From the NCBI GenBank assembly GCA_045807725.1, contig JBJMGV010000113.1, positions 1 through 64,000 of the forward strand: a stretch of 64,000 nt of DNA. Reading direction: 5' to 3'. Below, one piece after another: positions 33,142 to 41,781 of the stretch; the first letter of the stretch is position 1; every line of letters begins with the position of its first letter. The position numbers and the translations under genes were made by a program. The notes under the pieces are model-generated. The model was given only the letters and a program-made list of their open reading frames with translations. It was not told the origin of the DNA and did not search any database. This DNA comes from DATENM01 sp045807725 (GTDB taxonomy: Bacteria > Acidobacteriota > Blastocatellia > UBA7656).

Positions 33142-34203
33142 ATGCGAATCATAAATACCTTGACGAAGAGACACCTCCTGGCGGGCAGCGCGCTCGTGTT
33201 GTCGTCGTTGCTGCTGGCCGGCTGCGGCTTGATCTCCGGCGACACGAAGATTGACGAAGGCGTCGTCATCGCGCCCAAGCTCAAGATTCGTTCGACCACC
33301 GCGCCCGCCGCGCTCGATCTGGCTGAAGTCAAACGCGGCGACCGGCTGGACATCATCGAACAGGCGCAATTCAAAACACCGACGCGCACGGTCGAATGGT
33401 ACAAGGTCCGCACGAAAGATAAGTCGGCGGTCGAAGGCTGGGTCGAGACGCGTTACGTCATCAACAAGTCCGTTGTTGATAAGATCAATACGCTGTTTGA
33501 GAAGTCACAGTCGCTGCCGTCGCAGGGCACAGGTCATCTGAAAGTGCAGACGCGCTTGCGCCAGGAAGCCGACGGCGATGTGGTGACTTACTTGAATCGC
33601 GGTACGCCCGTCGAGATCGTCGGCAAAGCGCGCACGACTTATAAGCCCGAAAAGCAGGCCGACGATGACAACGCCGACGACACCGACGAAGACACCGAAA
33701 CGCGCACGGTGCTCTGGTATCAGATACGGCTGCCCGAATCCGAAGTGCTGCGCGCCGGCTGGGTCGGCGCACAACAGGTGCAGCTCGACGTGCCCGACGA
33801 GATTCTTCACCTCGAAGGCGAAGGCCGCCGCTTTACGGGCTGGGTCGTGCTCGATCAGACGAAAGACAAGAAGGGCGCGCTGCATAACAACTACGTCGGC
33901 TTGATGAAGAGCTTGAGCACGGAAGGGCCGATTGATTTCACGCGCGTCTGGGTTTTGTCCTATTCGGCGGATTCGGGCCGCTACAACGGCGCGTTCATCA
34001 AGGATGGCTATCGCGGCGTGCTGCCGGTGACGCTTGGCATCAATGGCGGGCGCAAAGGCTTCACGATCCGCACGCTCGACGAAGCGGGCAAGCCTGTGCC
34101 GATTGAATTTGAAACGAGCCGCGACAGCAGCGGGCGGTTAATTGTAAGGCAGCTTACAACAGAGCCGGCGGCGCGCAAAGGCGGCAGGCTGCGCGGGCGA
34201 TAA
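33142..34203 (+). CDS. SH3-domain lipoprotein
   Basis: From the ATG at 33142 the N-terminus carries a lipoprotein signal (ALVLSSLLLAGC). Two bacterial SH3-like segments follow (VIAPKLKIRSTTAPAALDLA ... EWYKVRTKD; LKVQTRLRQEADGDVVTYLN ... LWYQIRLP), separated by an acidic D/E-rich linker, then a C-terminal region of unknown fold. Such proteins bind cell-wall peptides. A TATAAT box at 33133-33138 lies just before the ATG, so the leader is very short or translation starts slightly downstream. It ends at a bidirectional terminator shared with a lytic transglycosylase. Confidence 0.78.
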   Translation: MRIINTLTKRHLLAGSALVLSSLLLAGCGLISGDTKIDEGVVIAPKLKIRSTTAPAALDLAEVKRGDRLDIIEQAQFKTPTRTVEWYKVRTKDKSAVEGWVETRYVINKSVVDKINTLFEKSQSLPSQGTGHLKVQTRLRQEADGDVVTYLNRGTPVEIVGKARTTYKPEKQADDDNADDTDEDTETRTVLWYQIRLPESEVLRAGWVGAQQVQLDVPDEILHLEGEGRRFTGWVVLDQTKDKKGALHNNYVGLMKSLSTEGPIDFTRVWVLSYSADSGRYNGAFIKDGYRGVLPVTLGINGGRKGFTIRTLDEAGKPVPIEFETSRDSSGRLIVRQLTTEPAARKGGRLRGR

Positions 34204-34210
34204 TTAATCA

Positions 34211-34267
34211 GACAAACAAAAAGCGCGGCGCGTGAAGACGAATCACGCGCCGCGCTTTTTGTTTGTC
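34211..34267. terminator. Bidirectional terminator, 25-bp perfect stem
   Basis: Arms 34211-34235 and 34243-34267 are exact reverse complements around a 7-base loop. The G+C core GCGCGGCGCG is flanked by A-run and T-run, so it works in both directions between two convergent genes. Confidence 0.93.
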
Positions 34268-34286
34268 TACTTGAATCAGCGAGGGA

Positions 34287-34910
34287 CTATTCCGCTTCGA
34301 CGTTGACCGAAGCGATGCCGAACGCCTCGCGCGCTTCGTCAGGCTGCAACACAGGGTGATAGGTCTTGCCGTAAGCGGCGGTGATGTTCTTGACGTAGTT
34401 CTTGGTCTCGGTGATCTCAGGCACTTGATTGCCGCACTTCTCGACCGTGCGCTCGCCGGCGTTATAGCCCGCCAGCGCCAGCCGCACGTCGCCATCGAAA
34501 TGCTTCAACAGCCAGCGCAGGTAAGCGACGCCGCCCAGGATGTTCTCGTGCGGGTCTTTGATGTTGACGTGGAAACGCTCGGCGGTCGCAGGGATCAATT
34601 GCATCAAGCCCTGCGCGTTCTTCGGCGATAGCGCCTGCTTCTTGAAGCGCGACTCCTGACGCATCACGTAATAGATCAGCTTCGGATCGACGCCGTACTT
34701 CGCGCCCGCCTCGACAATCTTCTGATCGAGTTCCGTGTAACCTGTCGTCAGCCCGTCCGGGATAATCGTGGTGGCCTGTTCGCTCTGCGCCTCAACGACG
34801 CCGACCGGCGCGTTGGCATGGCTTTGCAGCGCGGCGGCGACCGTAACAATGATGGCCAATATGGTGAGTTTGAAAAGAACCTGCTTCACAACATTCAACG
34901 ACAACGTCAT
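34287..34910 (-). CDS. Soluble lytic murein transglycosylase (SLT domain)
   Basis: A 207-residue protein with a signal peptide (VLFKLTILAIIVTVAAALQS) and a Slt70-type catalytic domain: the glutamate in YYVMRQESRFKKQA, then NAQGLMQLIPATAERF, ILGGVAYLRWLL and ALAGYNAGERTVEK. It cleaves peptidoglycan glycan strands with 1,6-anhydro product. AGGGGA lies just upstream of the ATG. It is convergent with the SH3 lipoprotein, another probable cell-wall protein. Confidence 0.93.
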   Translation of the reverse strand: MTLSLNVVKQVLFKLTILAIIVTVAAALQSHANAPVGVVEAQSEQATTIIPDGLTTGYTELDQKIVEAGAKYGVDPKLIYYVMRQESRFKKQALSPKNAQGLMQLIPATAERFHVNIKDPHENILGGVAYLRWLLKHFDGDVRLALAGYNAGERTVEKCGNQVPEITETKNYVKNITAAYGKTYHPVLQPDEAREAFGIASVNVEAE

Positions 34911-35144
34911 TAATCCCCTTTGATCCCCTGTATAGTCTTTGCGAACCTGATAGCCTTGACTCAGATGCTTGCCATCACAACTGTGTCAGAGATACAAGCA
35001 TAGAGGCTGCCCTTGACGGCTACAATATGCCCGCCAGCATTACAATTTTTTCGCAAGATGTCCTCAACCTTTTCGCAAGAAAGACTCGCCGCAATCGCCA
35101 AAAGGGCTGGAAACAGGCGATTTTTTGGCTTTTGGCCGGGCCGG

Positions 35145-35174
35145 TTGCGTTGCATTGTCGGCGGCTCTTATAAT
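35145..35174 (+). promoter_or_regulatory. Probable sigma-70 promoter of pgsA with very short leader
   Basis: TTGCGT (35145-35150) and TATAAT (35169-35174) are 18 bp apart. Transcription would begin near 35181, about five bases before the ATG at 35186, so the mRNA may be leaderless; no Shine-Dalgarno sequence is present. Confidence 0.6.
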
Positions 35175-35185
35175 CGCTTGCGCGC

Positions 35186-35830
35186 ATGCCGACGACACCG
35201 ATTCAATCCAGTGAACCGCTATTGCCAACCGCTCCGCAAGCAAGGCTGTGGACGTTGGCGAATATGCTAACGATGCTGCGCGTCGCGCTGCTCGTGCCGT
35301 TTCTTTATTGGATCAAGGTCGGCAGCTTCGGCCTGGCAGTGATTGTATTTTTCATCGCCGGCATAACCGATTTCTTCGATGGGTTCGTGGCGCGGCGCTT
35401 CAATCAGCAAACCGCCTTCGGGCGTTTCCTCGACCCGGCGGCGGACAAGCTGTTGACGACGGCTTCATACATCGTGATGGCGTTGCCGCGCGCGGGATTC
35501 GAGCCGCTGCCGCTCTGGATGACCGTCTCCGTCGTCGGACGTGATGTGCTGATCCTGCTCGGCTCATTAGTAATTTATTTGACGATTCGCTACAAGTCGT
35601 TCAAGCCGACGACGCTCGGCAAGCTGAACACGTTTCTCGAAATCGGCTTGATCTTCTGGTTCATCATGTTTCAGCTTGAGGCGATGAAGCCGCTGAAGAT
35701 TCTGCTGCCCTTGATGTATGGGATTGTCATCACCTCGGTCATCGCTTCGGGCATCGAGTACGTCTGGATGGGCGCGCGCATCGTGCGCACGTCGCGCCAG
35801 CCTGTGGCAAGCGAAGCGGCCAATCAATGA
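35186..35830 (+). CDS. pgsA: CDP-diacylglycerol-glycerol-3-phosphate 3-phosphatidyltransferase
   Basis: The 214-residue membrane protein has the complete CDP-alcohol phosphotransferase motif D-G-x2-A-R-x8-G-x3-D-x3-D (DGFVARRFNQQTAFGRFLDP...D), preceded by NMLTMLRVALLVPFLYW, and several membrane helices. It makes phosphatidylglycerol phosphate, the committed step to phosphatidylglycerol and cardiolipin. Confidence 0.92.
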   Translation: MPTTPIQSSEPLLPTAPQARLWTLANMLTMLRVALLVPFLYWIKVGSFGLAVIVFFIAGITDFFDGFVARRFNQQTAFGRFLDPAADKLLTTASYIVMALPRAGFEPLPLWMTVSVVGRDVLILLGSLVIYLTIRYKSFKPTTLGKLNTFLEIGLIFWFIMFQLEAMKPLKILLPLMYGIVITSVIASGIEYVWMGARIVRTSRQPVASEAANQ

Positions 35831-35878
35831 GGTGAAGTCGATGAAGCTGTACCGCACCGCCACCGCGCTCAACGTTCA

Positions 35879-37669
35879 ATGATGCATCAGCGCCTCGCAA
35901 TCAAATCATTCATCCTGACGCTCGTCGTGGCGGCTCTCGTCGCCGTGACCGTGTTCGCTCTGCGTCCCGCCTACACCGGCACGCGCGCCGGCCACGCCGA
36001 CGAAGGCTACATCGCATCGAAGACCTGCCGGGCCTGTCACGCCGAGCATTACAATTCATGGGCGCGCACCTATCACAGTCGTATGACGCAGGAAGCGCGC
36101 GTCGAATCGGTGCAAGGCGATTTCGAGCGCAACAACACGTTCGATTATCTTGGCGTTCACGCGCGAATGGAAAAGCGTGACGGCAAGTTCTCGATGACCC
36201 TTGCCTTCGCCGATGGCCGCACGCAGGTCTACCCGATTGAGCGCACTGTTGGCTCGCGTCGCATCGAGCAGTACGTGACCCGGCAGAACGGCCAGTACAT
36301 ACGCCTGCCGCTCGCTTACGATTTAGTGAATCGTCGCTGGATGAGCCTGAACGGTTCGTTTTTTTACCCGGACAGCGACAACTTCTTCCAGCACCAGTCG
36401 GCGTGGGATGCCAACTGCGTCTTCTGTCACAACGTCAAAGCGCAGCCGAATATGGATGGCAATCGGCGCTTCAATACTGAAGTGGCCGAACTTGGCATCG
36501 CCTGTGGCGCGTGTCACGGCGCGGCGGCGGCGCACGCTGAAGAAGCGGCTTCGCCAGTGACGCGCACGCTGTGGCAATGGTCGGGCAGCGCAGAGAAACA
36601 GATCGTCCAGCCGATGAAGCTAACGCCTGAACGCTCGCTGATGGTCTGCGGCCACTGTCACGGCCAGCGCGTTCCCGAACCCTTTAGCCGCATACAAGAG
36701 GTGATGAGTAAGGGCGACCCGTTCAACGCCGGCGAAGACCTGTCGCGTTACTACCGCCCGGTGACGCGCGAAACCGTGATCGAACGCAAAGACAAAGACG
36801 GTCACGATAATCCGTATTCATTCGCCAGCCGTTTCTGGGCGAACGGCTCGCCGCGCCTGACCGCTTACGAGTATCAAGGCATCCTGCGCTCGAAGTGCTT
36901 CACCGCCGGCGATGCGGCGAATCGCATCAACTGCCTGACTTGCCACACGATGCACGGCGGCGACCCGAAGGGGATGATTACCGAAGAGAACCGCACGAAT
37001 AAGCCGTGCCTCGCGTGCCATCAGCCGTACGCCGCGCCCGAAGCCTTAGCCAAACACACCGGCCACAAGAGCGACTCGTCGGGTAGCGAATGTTACACTT
37101 GCCATATGCCACGCGCTGTCTACGGCGTGATGACCTTTCACCCGTCACACGATATCAGTGTGCCACGGCCCGAACTGACGGCGACCCAAAGCGTGCCGAA
37201 CGCCTGTAATCTCTGCCACCTGGATAAGTCGGTCAACTGGGCCATTCGTGAATCGAAACGACTGTGGCCGGACCGCTATCGCGCCATCGAGCCGAGCGCC
37301 GACGCGCAGTTTGAAATGGCCGAAGGCCCCCGCATGCTGTTTGCCGGCGATGCGCTTTCACGGGCGCTCGCCGCCGAAGCGATGGGCGGCGAAGGGATGA
37401 TGAAACCCGACGCGCAGTGGGCCGCGCCTTATCTCGTCGAAGCCTTCACGGATAACTACCCCATCGTGCGCTTCTTCGCGGCCAACGGTCTTGCGGCTGG
37501 TCCTTGGAAATTGCCGAAGCCCGATTACCTGGCGGCCATTGGAGTTCGTCAGGCGGCGCTTGAGCGTTGGCGCGGCCTCTTCGATACGTCCGCAGCCGAG
37601 CGCGTCGCGCAGTCTGCCGCCGAGTTGCGCGCCCGCCGCAAAGAGGTTGATGTGGAAGTCGGCGAGTAA
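35879..37669 (+). CDS. Exported octaheme c-type cytochrome
   Basis: After an N-terminal hydrophobic anchor or signal (SFILTLVVAALVAVTVFAL) there are eight CxxCH haem-binding sites in order: CRACH, CVFCH, CGACH, CGHCH, CLTCH, CLACH, CYTCH, CNLCH. The arrangement resembles cytochrome c554/octaheme reductase-like proteins, often called multihaem cytochromes of unknown substrate. The C-terminal ~150 residues have no haem and contain a helical, HEAT-like section. It probably moves electrons in the periplasm, possibly to a nitrogen or sulfur compound. The small membrane protein gene 68 bp downstream may be its partner. Confidence 0.88.
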   Translation: MMHQRLAIKSFILTLVVAALVAVTVFALRPAYTGTRAGHADEGYIASKTCRACHAEHYNSWARTYHSRMTQEARVESVQGDFERNNTFDYLGVHARMEKRDGKFSMTLAFADGRTQVYPIERTVGSRRIEQYVTRQNGQYIRLPLAYDLVNRRWMSLNGSFFYPDSDNFFQHQSAWDANCVFCHNVKAQPNMDGNRRFNTEVAELGIACGACHGAAAAHAEEAASPVTRTLWQWSGSAEKQIVQPMKLTPERSLMVCGHCHGQRVPEPFSRIQEVMSKGDPFNAGEDLSRYYRPVTRETVIERKDKDGHDNPYSFASRFWANGSPRLTAYEYQGILRSKCFTAGDAANRINCLTCHTMHGGDPKGMITEENRTNKPCLACHQPYAAPEALAKHTGHKSDSSGSECYTCHMPRAVYGVMTFHPSHDISVPRPELTATQSVPNACNLCHLDKSVNWAIRESKRLWPDRYRAIEPSADAQFEMAEGPRMLFAGDALSRALAAEAMGGEGMMKPDAQWAAPYLVEAFTDNYPIVRFFAANGLAAGPWKLPKPDYLAAIGVRQAALERWRGLFDTSAAERVAQSAAELRARRKEVDVEVGE

Positions 37670-37736
37670 CGATGTGGTCAGCGCAGACAGCGAACGGTGG
37701 CCAGCAATCGTCAACTCTTCTTTGCAGAAAACCAGA

Positions 37737-38198
37737 ATGAGCAAACCGAAAACGAATCCTGCGCCCGCGAAAACAACTGCGCCGCTGAGTCTCGCCGACC
37801 GCCTGCTCCGCCAGGGCTGGGCGAGCGTCGCCGTGTGGATGAGCTTGGGGCTGCTGCTTGAAGGATTGCTCGGCTATAAGATTCCCGCTTACCTGAACGA
37901 CCCGCAGCGGCGCGAGCTGTTCCGCCTCGCCCACACGCACGGCACGCTGCTCGGCATCCTGCTGGTCGTCGCGGCGCTCGTCATTGCGCGCGGCGTAACC
38001 GTCCCGGCCATCGCCGTGACCGCCTTGCGCGTCGGCGCGGTATTGATGCCTGTTGGATTCTTTATTGCCGGCATCTGGCATACGGAAAGCGATCCGGGCC
38101 TTGCTGTGTGGCTAGTGCCGCCCGGCGCGCTGCTGGTCATCTACGCGGCGGTCGCTTTCACGCTCGCTCACTTCAAACGCCCTCCAACCGATGACTAA
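37737..38198 (+). CDS. Four-helix membrane protein of unknown function
   Basis: The ATG at 37737 opens a 153-residue protein with a hydrophilic N-terminus and about four membrane helices (ASVAVWMSLGLLLEGLLGY; HGTLLGILLVVAALVIARG; VGAVLMPVGFFIAGIWH; AVWLVPPGALLVIYAAVAF). A histidine pair in LAHTHGTLLG could bind haem or metal. It follows the octaheme cytochrome and may be its membrane partner (inference from position). Confidence 0.7.
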   Translation: MSKPKTNPAPAKTTAPLSLADRLLRQGWASVAVWMSLGLLLEGLLGYKIPAYLNDPQRRELFRLAHTHGTLLGILLVVAALVIARGVTVPAIAVTALRVGAVLMPVGFFIAGIWHTESDPGLAVWLVPPGALLVIYAAVAFTLAHFKRPPTDD

Positions 38199-38313
38199 AG
38201 CCCTTCTCTCTCTCCGCCAACTCCTCTTCTTACCTATTTTGTAGCAAGCCCGGCTTGTTTGGGCGGCTGTAGAGGCTCGCGCTTATAAATTTGACTGTTT
38301 GCATAACAATAAA

Positions 38314-38334
38314 CTTGACAGTGGCACACTCAGA
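38314..38334 (+). promoter_or_regulatory. Candidate HAIR operator (HspR binding site) of the dnaK operon
   Basis: CTTGACA-N7-ACTCAGA matches the HspR consensus CTTGAGT-N7-ACTCAAG at 10 of 14 half-site positions with exact spacing. It overlaps the TTGACA -35 element, so a bound repressor would block transcription. HspR is encoded by the last gene of the same operon. Confidence 0.6.
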
Positions 38335-38343
38335 TATTAATAT
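38315..38343 (+). promoter_or_regulatory. Sigma-70 promoter of the dnaK operon
   Basis: TTGACA (38315-38320) and TAATAT (38338-38343) are separated by 17 bp, about 35 bp before the dnaK start, which has TGGAGGCG as ribosome-binding site. Confidence 0.65.
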
Positions 38344-38376
38344 GAGTTTGACCTTAAAATCTGGAGGCGTAAAGAA

Positions 38377-40290
38377 ATGGGTAAGATTATAGGAATTGAC
38401 TTAGGCACAACCAACTCGGTTGTCGCCGTGATGGAGGGGGGCGAGCCGGTCGTCATCACCAATGCGGAAGGCGCGCGGACAACGCCCTCTGTGGTGGCTT
38501 TCACCAAGGACGGCAACCGGCTGGTCGGCCAGGTTGCCAAGCGTCAGGCGGTCACCAACCCGGAAAACACGGTCTACTCGATCAAGCGCTTTATGGGCCG
38601 GCGCTTTGACGAGGTCTCCGAAGAGATGAAGATGGTGCCGTACAAAGTGACGCAGGCGGGCAACGACGTGCGCATCGTGGCGGGCGGCAAGGATTGGTCG
38701 CCGCCGGAGATTTCTGCGATGATCCTCCAGAAACTCAAGCAGGCGGCGGAAGACTTTCTCGGCCAGAAAGTCACTGAAGCCGTCATCACCGTGCCGGCCT
38801 ACTTCAACGACTCACAGCGCCAGGCGACTAAAGATGCGGGCCGCATCGCCGGCCTCGACGTGAAGCGCATCGTCAACGAGCCGACGGCGGCGGCGCTCGC
38901 TTACGGACTCGACAAGAAGAAGGACGAGACGATTGCCGTCTTCGACTTCGGCGGCGGCACGTTCGACATCTCGATATTGGAAGTCGGCGAGGGCGTCGTT
39001 GAAGTGAAGTCTACAAATGGCGACACGCACCTGGGCGGCGACAACATCGACCAGCGCTTGATTGATTGGATCATCGACGAGTTCCGCAAAGACCAGGGCA
39101 TCGATCTGTCGAAAGACAAGATGGCTTTGCAGCGACTGAAAGAAGCGGCGGAGAAGGCCAAGATCGAGCTGTCTTCAACGATGGAGAGCGAGATCAACCT
39201 GCCGTTCATCACCGCCGATCAGTCGGGGCCGAAGCACTTGGTGATGAAGCTGACGCGCGCCAAGTTTGAGCAGTTGGTGGAGGACCTCCTGCAACGCACC
39301 ATCGAGCCGTGCCGCGCCGCGCTGAGCGATGCCGGCGTCAAGTCAAGCGAGATTGACGAAGTCGTTCTGGTCGGCGGCTCGACGCGCATACCGAAGGTGC
39401 AGCAGATGGTCAAGGAGTTCTTCGGCAGGGAGCCGCACAAGGGCGTCAACCCGGATGAAGTCGTCGCGGTCGGCGCAGCCATTCAGGCAGGCGTGCTGGG
39501 CGGCGAAGTCAAAGACCTGCTGTTGCTCGACGTGACGCCACTTTCGCTGGGCATCGAAACGCTCGGCGGCGTCTTCACGAAGTTGATCGACCGTAATACG
39601 ACGATCCCGACCCGCAAGTCGGAAATCTTCTCAACCGCGTCCGACAGTCAAACGTCGGTCGAAGTCCACGTGCTTCAGGGCGAGCGCTCGATGGCGGCGC
39701 AGAACCGCACGCTCGGCAAGTTCCATCTGGTCGGCATTCCGCCGGCCCCGCGTGGCGTCCCGCAGGTCGAAGTCACGTTCGACATCGATGCCAATGGCAT
39801 CGTCAATGTCTCGGCCAAAGACCTCGGCACGGGCCGCGAGCAGAAGATCACCATCACCGCGTCGTCGGGTCTTGCTAAAGATGAGATTGATCGTATGATG
39901 CGTGACGCCGAGTCGAACGCCGAAGAAGATCGCCGCCAGCGCGAGCGCATCGAAGCGCGCAATAAGCTGGACGGTATGATCTACTCGACCGAGAAGACCT
40001 TGTCCGAGCACCGCGACAAGGTCGATGCGGAGACGATCAGCAATATCGAGTCGGCGCTTACGGAAGCCCGGAGCAAGCTCGACTCGAACGAGGCTGACGA
40101 GATCAACCGCGCCTACGACAATCTGGTGAAGGCGACGCATAAGCTGGCCGAGATTATGTACCAGCAAGCCTCGCAGCAGGGCGGCGGCGGCCAACCCGGC
40201 AACACCGGCGCGGCTGGCGCATCGGCGGGCGCGACGGGCGGCGATGATGTCATTGACGCCGACTTCGTTGACGTTGACGACAAGAAGTAA
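38377..40290 (+). CDS. dnaK: Molecular chaperone DnaK (Hsp70)
   Basis: The 637 residues are a full-length DnaK: phosphate-1 loop IGIDLGTTNSVVAVMEGG, DFGGGTFDISIL, EPTAAALAYGLDKK, LVGGSTRIPKVQQMV, linker LLLLDVTPLSLGIETLGG, substrate domain and helical lid, and an acidic tail DDVIDADFVDVDDKK after a G/A/Q-rich segment. It folds and holds client proteins with DnaJ. It heads an operon dnaK-dnaJ-small membrane protein-hspR; no grpE lies between. Confidence 0.99.
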   Translation: MGKIIGIDLGTTNSVVAVMEGGEPVVITNAEGARTTPSVVAFTKDGNRLVGQVAKRQAVTNPENTVYSIKRFMGRRFDEVSEEMKMVPYKVTQAGNDVRIVAGGKDWSPPEISAMILQKLKQAAEDFLGQKVTEAVITVPAYFNDSQRQATKDAGRIAGLDVKRIVNEPTAAALAYGLDKKKDETIAVFDFGGGTFDISILEVGEGVVEVKSTNGDTHLGGDNIDQRLIDWIIDEFRKDQGIDLSKDKMALQRLKEAAEKAKIELSSTMESEINLPFITADQSGPKHLVMKLTRAKFEQLVEDLLQRTIEPCRAALSDAGVKSSEIDEVVLVGGSTRIPKVQQMVKEFFGREPHKGVNPDEVVAVGAAIQAGVLGGEVKDLLLLDVTPLSLGIETLGGVFTKLIDRNTTIPTRKSEIFSTASDSQTSVEVHVLQGERSMAAQNRTLGKFHLVGIPPAPRGVPQVEVTFDIDANGIVNVSAKDLGTGREQKITITASSGLAKDEIDRMMRDAESNAEEDRRQRERIEARNKLDGMIYSTEKTLSEHRDKVDAETISNIESALTEARSKLDSNEADEINRAYDNLVKATHKLAEIMYQQASQQGGGGQPGNTGAAGASAGATGGDDVIDADFVDVDDKK

Positions 40291-40391
40291 AACTGGGGCT
40301 GGGTGATGGGGGTAGGGGCCGGTTTATCTCGGAGAGGATAGCTCTCTCGAATAACCGAAATCCGGCCCCCAGCCCCTGACCCCCGACCCCT
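40291..40391. repeat. Heptamer inverted arms between dnaK and dnaJ
   Basis: Heptamers GGGGCTG, GGTGATG, GGGGTAG, GGGCCGG run from just after the dnaK stop. Their complements (CCGGCCC, CCAGCCC, CTGACCC, CCGACCC) run to six bases before the dnaJ ATG. The spacer also has a short stem (GGTTATCTCGG-like against its complement). The dnaJ start has no Shine-Dalgarno sequence. Confidence 0.75.
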
Positions 40392-40397
40392 GTTTCT

Positions 40398-41480
40398 ATG
40401 CCTGCAAACCACGACTACTACAAAGCGCTCGGCGTGCCGCGTGGCGCGAAGACCGACGAGATCAAGAAGGCGTACCGCCGGCTGGCGCGGCGCTATCACC
40501 CGGACGTGAATCCGGGCGACAAGGACGCCGAAGAACAGTTCAAGCTGATCTCGGAAGCCTTCGACGTGCTGTCCGACCCGAAGAAGCGCGAAGTCTACGA
40601 CCGGCTCGGTTACTACTCGGAGCAGGCAGCGGCGGCGGGCGGCGTGCCGTTCGACTTTTCTAATTTTGGCGCAGCCAACTTCCGCGACATCTTTTCTGAA
40701 ATCTTCAGCAACGTGCGCGGCCAGTCGCCACAGCACAAGCAAGCGGCGCGCGGCGCGGACATCGAGTACGCCTTGAGCCTCACGTTTGAAGAGGCGATGC
40801 GCGGGCTAACGACCAACATTGAAATACAGCGCAGCGAAACTTGCGCCGCCTGTCACGGCAAGGGCGAGATGGCCGGCGAAACCGTCACCTGTCCGGTTTG
40901 CCAGGGCAGCGGCGAGCAACATCGTATGCTCGGCGGCGCGGCGCGTTGCGGCAACTGCAACGGGACGGGCAAAGCGCCGCGCCCGTGTTCGCGTTGTCAC
41001 GGCAGCGGCGTCACGGCGCAGCGTGAAACAATCGCTGCGCGCATTCCTGCCGGTGTTGAAACCGGCTCGCGCGTTCGCGTCCCCGGCAAAGGTCACGCCG
41101 GCCAGTACGGCGGCCCGCCGGGCGATCTCTTCGTCACCACCAACGTCGGCGATCATCCTTATTTCAAGCGGCGCGGCGATAACATCCACTGTGTCGTGCC
41201 TGTGACCGTGCCCGAAGCGGCGCTCGGCGCGAAGATCGAAGTGCCGACCGTTGACGGCAAGGCGCTGCTCAGAGTGCCGCCCGGCACGCAGTCGGGGCAG
41301 AAGTTCCGTCTGCGCGAGCGCGGCGTGCCTTCGTTGCGCGCCGGCGGCGTGCGCGGCGATCAGTACGTCGAAGTGCGTATCACGTTGCCGAAGGTGATCA
41401 GCGAAGAGACCAAAGAGTTGCTGCACGAATACGCGCGGCGCAATCCTGACAACCCGCGCGCTGAGATGGGGCTTGAGTAG
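40398..41480 (+). CDS. dnaJ: Co-chaperone DnaJ
   Basis: A J domain with HPD (RRLARRYHPDVNPGDKDAEE) is followed by a short G/F-like region and a zinc-binding region with four Cys repeats (CAACHGKG, CPVCQGSG, CGNCNGTG, CSRCHGSG), then the C-terminal beta domains (GSRVRVPGKGHAGQYGGPPG). It stimulates DnaK ATPase and delivers clients. The glycine-rich linker is short compared with E. coli DnaJ (360 against 376 residues overall). Confidence 0.97.
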   Translation: MPANHDYYKALGVPRGAKTDEIKKAYRRLARRYHPDVNPGDKDAEEQFKLISEAFDVLSDPKKREVYDRLGYYSEQAAAAGGVPFDFSNFGAANFRDIFSEIFSNVRGQSPQHKQAARGADIEYALSLTFEEAMRGLTTNIEIQRSETCAACHGKGEMAGETVTCPVCQGSGEQHRMLGGAARCGNCNGTGKAPRPCSRCHGSGVTAQRETIAARIPAGVETGSRVRVPGKGHAGQYGGPPGDLFVTTNVGDHPYFKRRGDNIHCVVPVTVPEAALGAKIEVPTVDGKALLRVPPGTQSGQKFRLRERGVPSLRAGGVRGDQYVEVRITLPKVISEETKELLHEYARRNPDNPRAEMGLE

Positions 41481-41491
41481 CGGAGGCTACA

Positions 41492-41779
41492 ATGACGGAC
41501 GCGCTCGTCTGGCTGGTCATATTGGCGTTGATCGCCTTGATGTTCTGGGCGCTCGTGCGTGACCGCGAGCGGTTGAAGAACCGCACGGCGCAGGAGTACG
41601 AGCGCGACCTCGCCGAATCGCGCAACTCGATGCTGCGCGCAGGCATGCTTGAGCTGGATAAGTTTCTCGTCAATGAGAAAGAGAAACGCGCCGCCGTCGA
41701 GATGATCAAAGACGAAGGGCAGGGAATGACCAAGACCGGCGGCAAGGGCGATGACCTTGGCCGCACGGCGAGCGAGTAG
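41492..41779 (+). CDS. Small membrane protein in the dnaK operon
   Basis: A 95-residue protein with one N-terminal membrane helix (LVWLVILALIALMFWALV) and a charged, helical cytoplasmic tail. GCGGAGG lies upstream. It lies between dnaJ and hspR with gaps of 11 and 2 bp, so it is co-transcribed with the chaperones. Family not recognised; a membrane tether in proteostasis is conceivable but unsupported. Confidence 0.8.
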   Translation: MTDALVWLVILALIALMFWALVRDRERLKNRTAQEYERDLAESRNSMLRAGMLELDKFLVNEKEKRAAVEMIKDEGQGMTKTGGKGDDLGRTASE

Positions 41780-41781
41780 CT

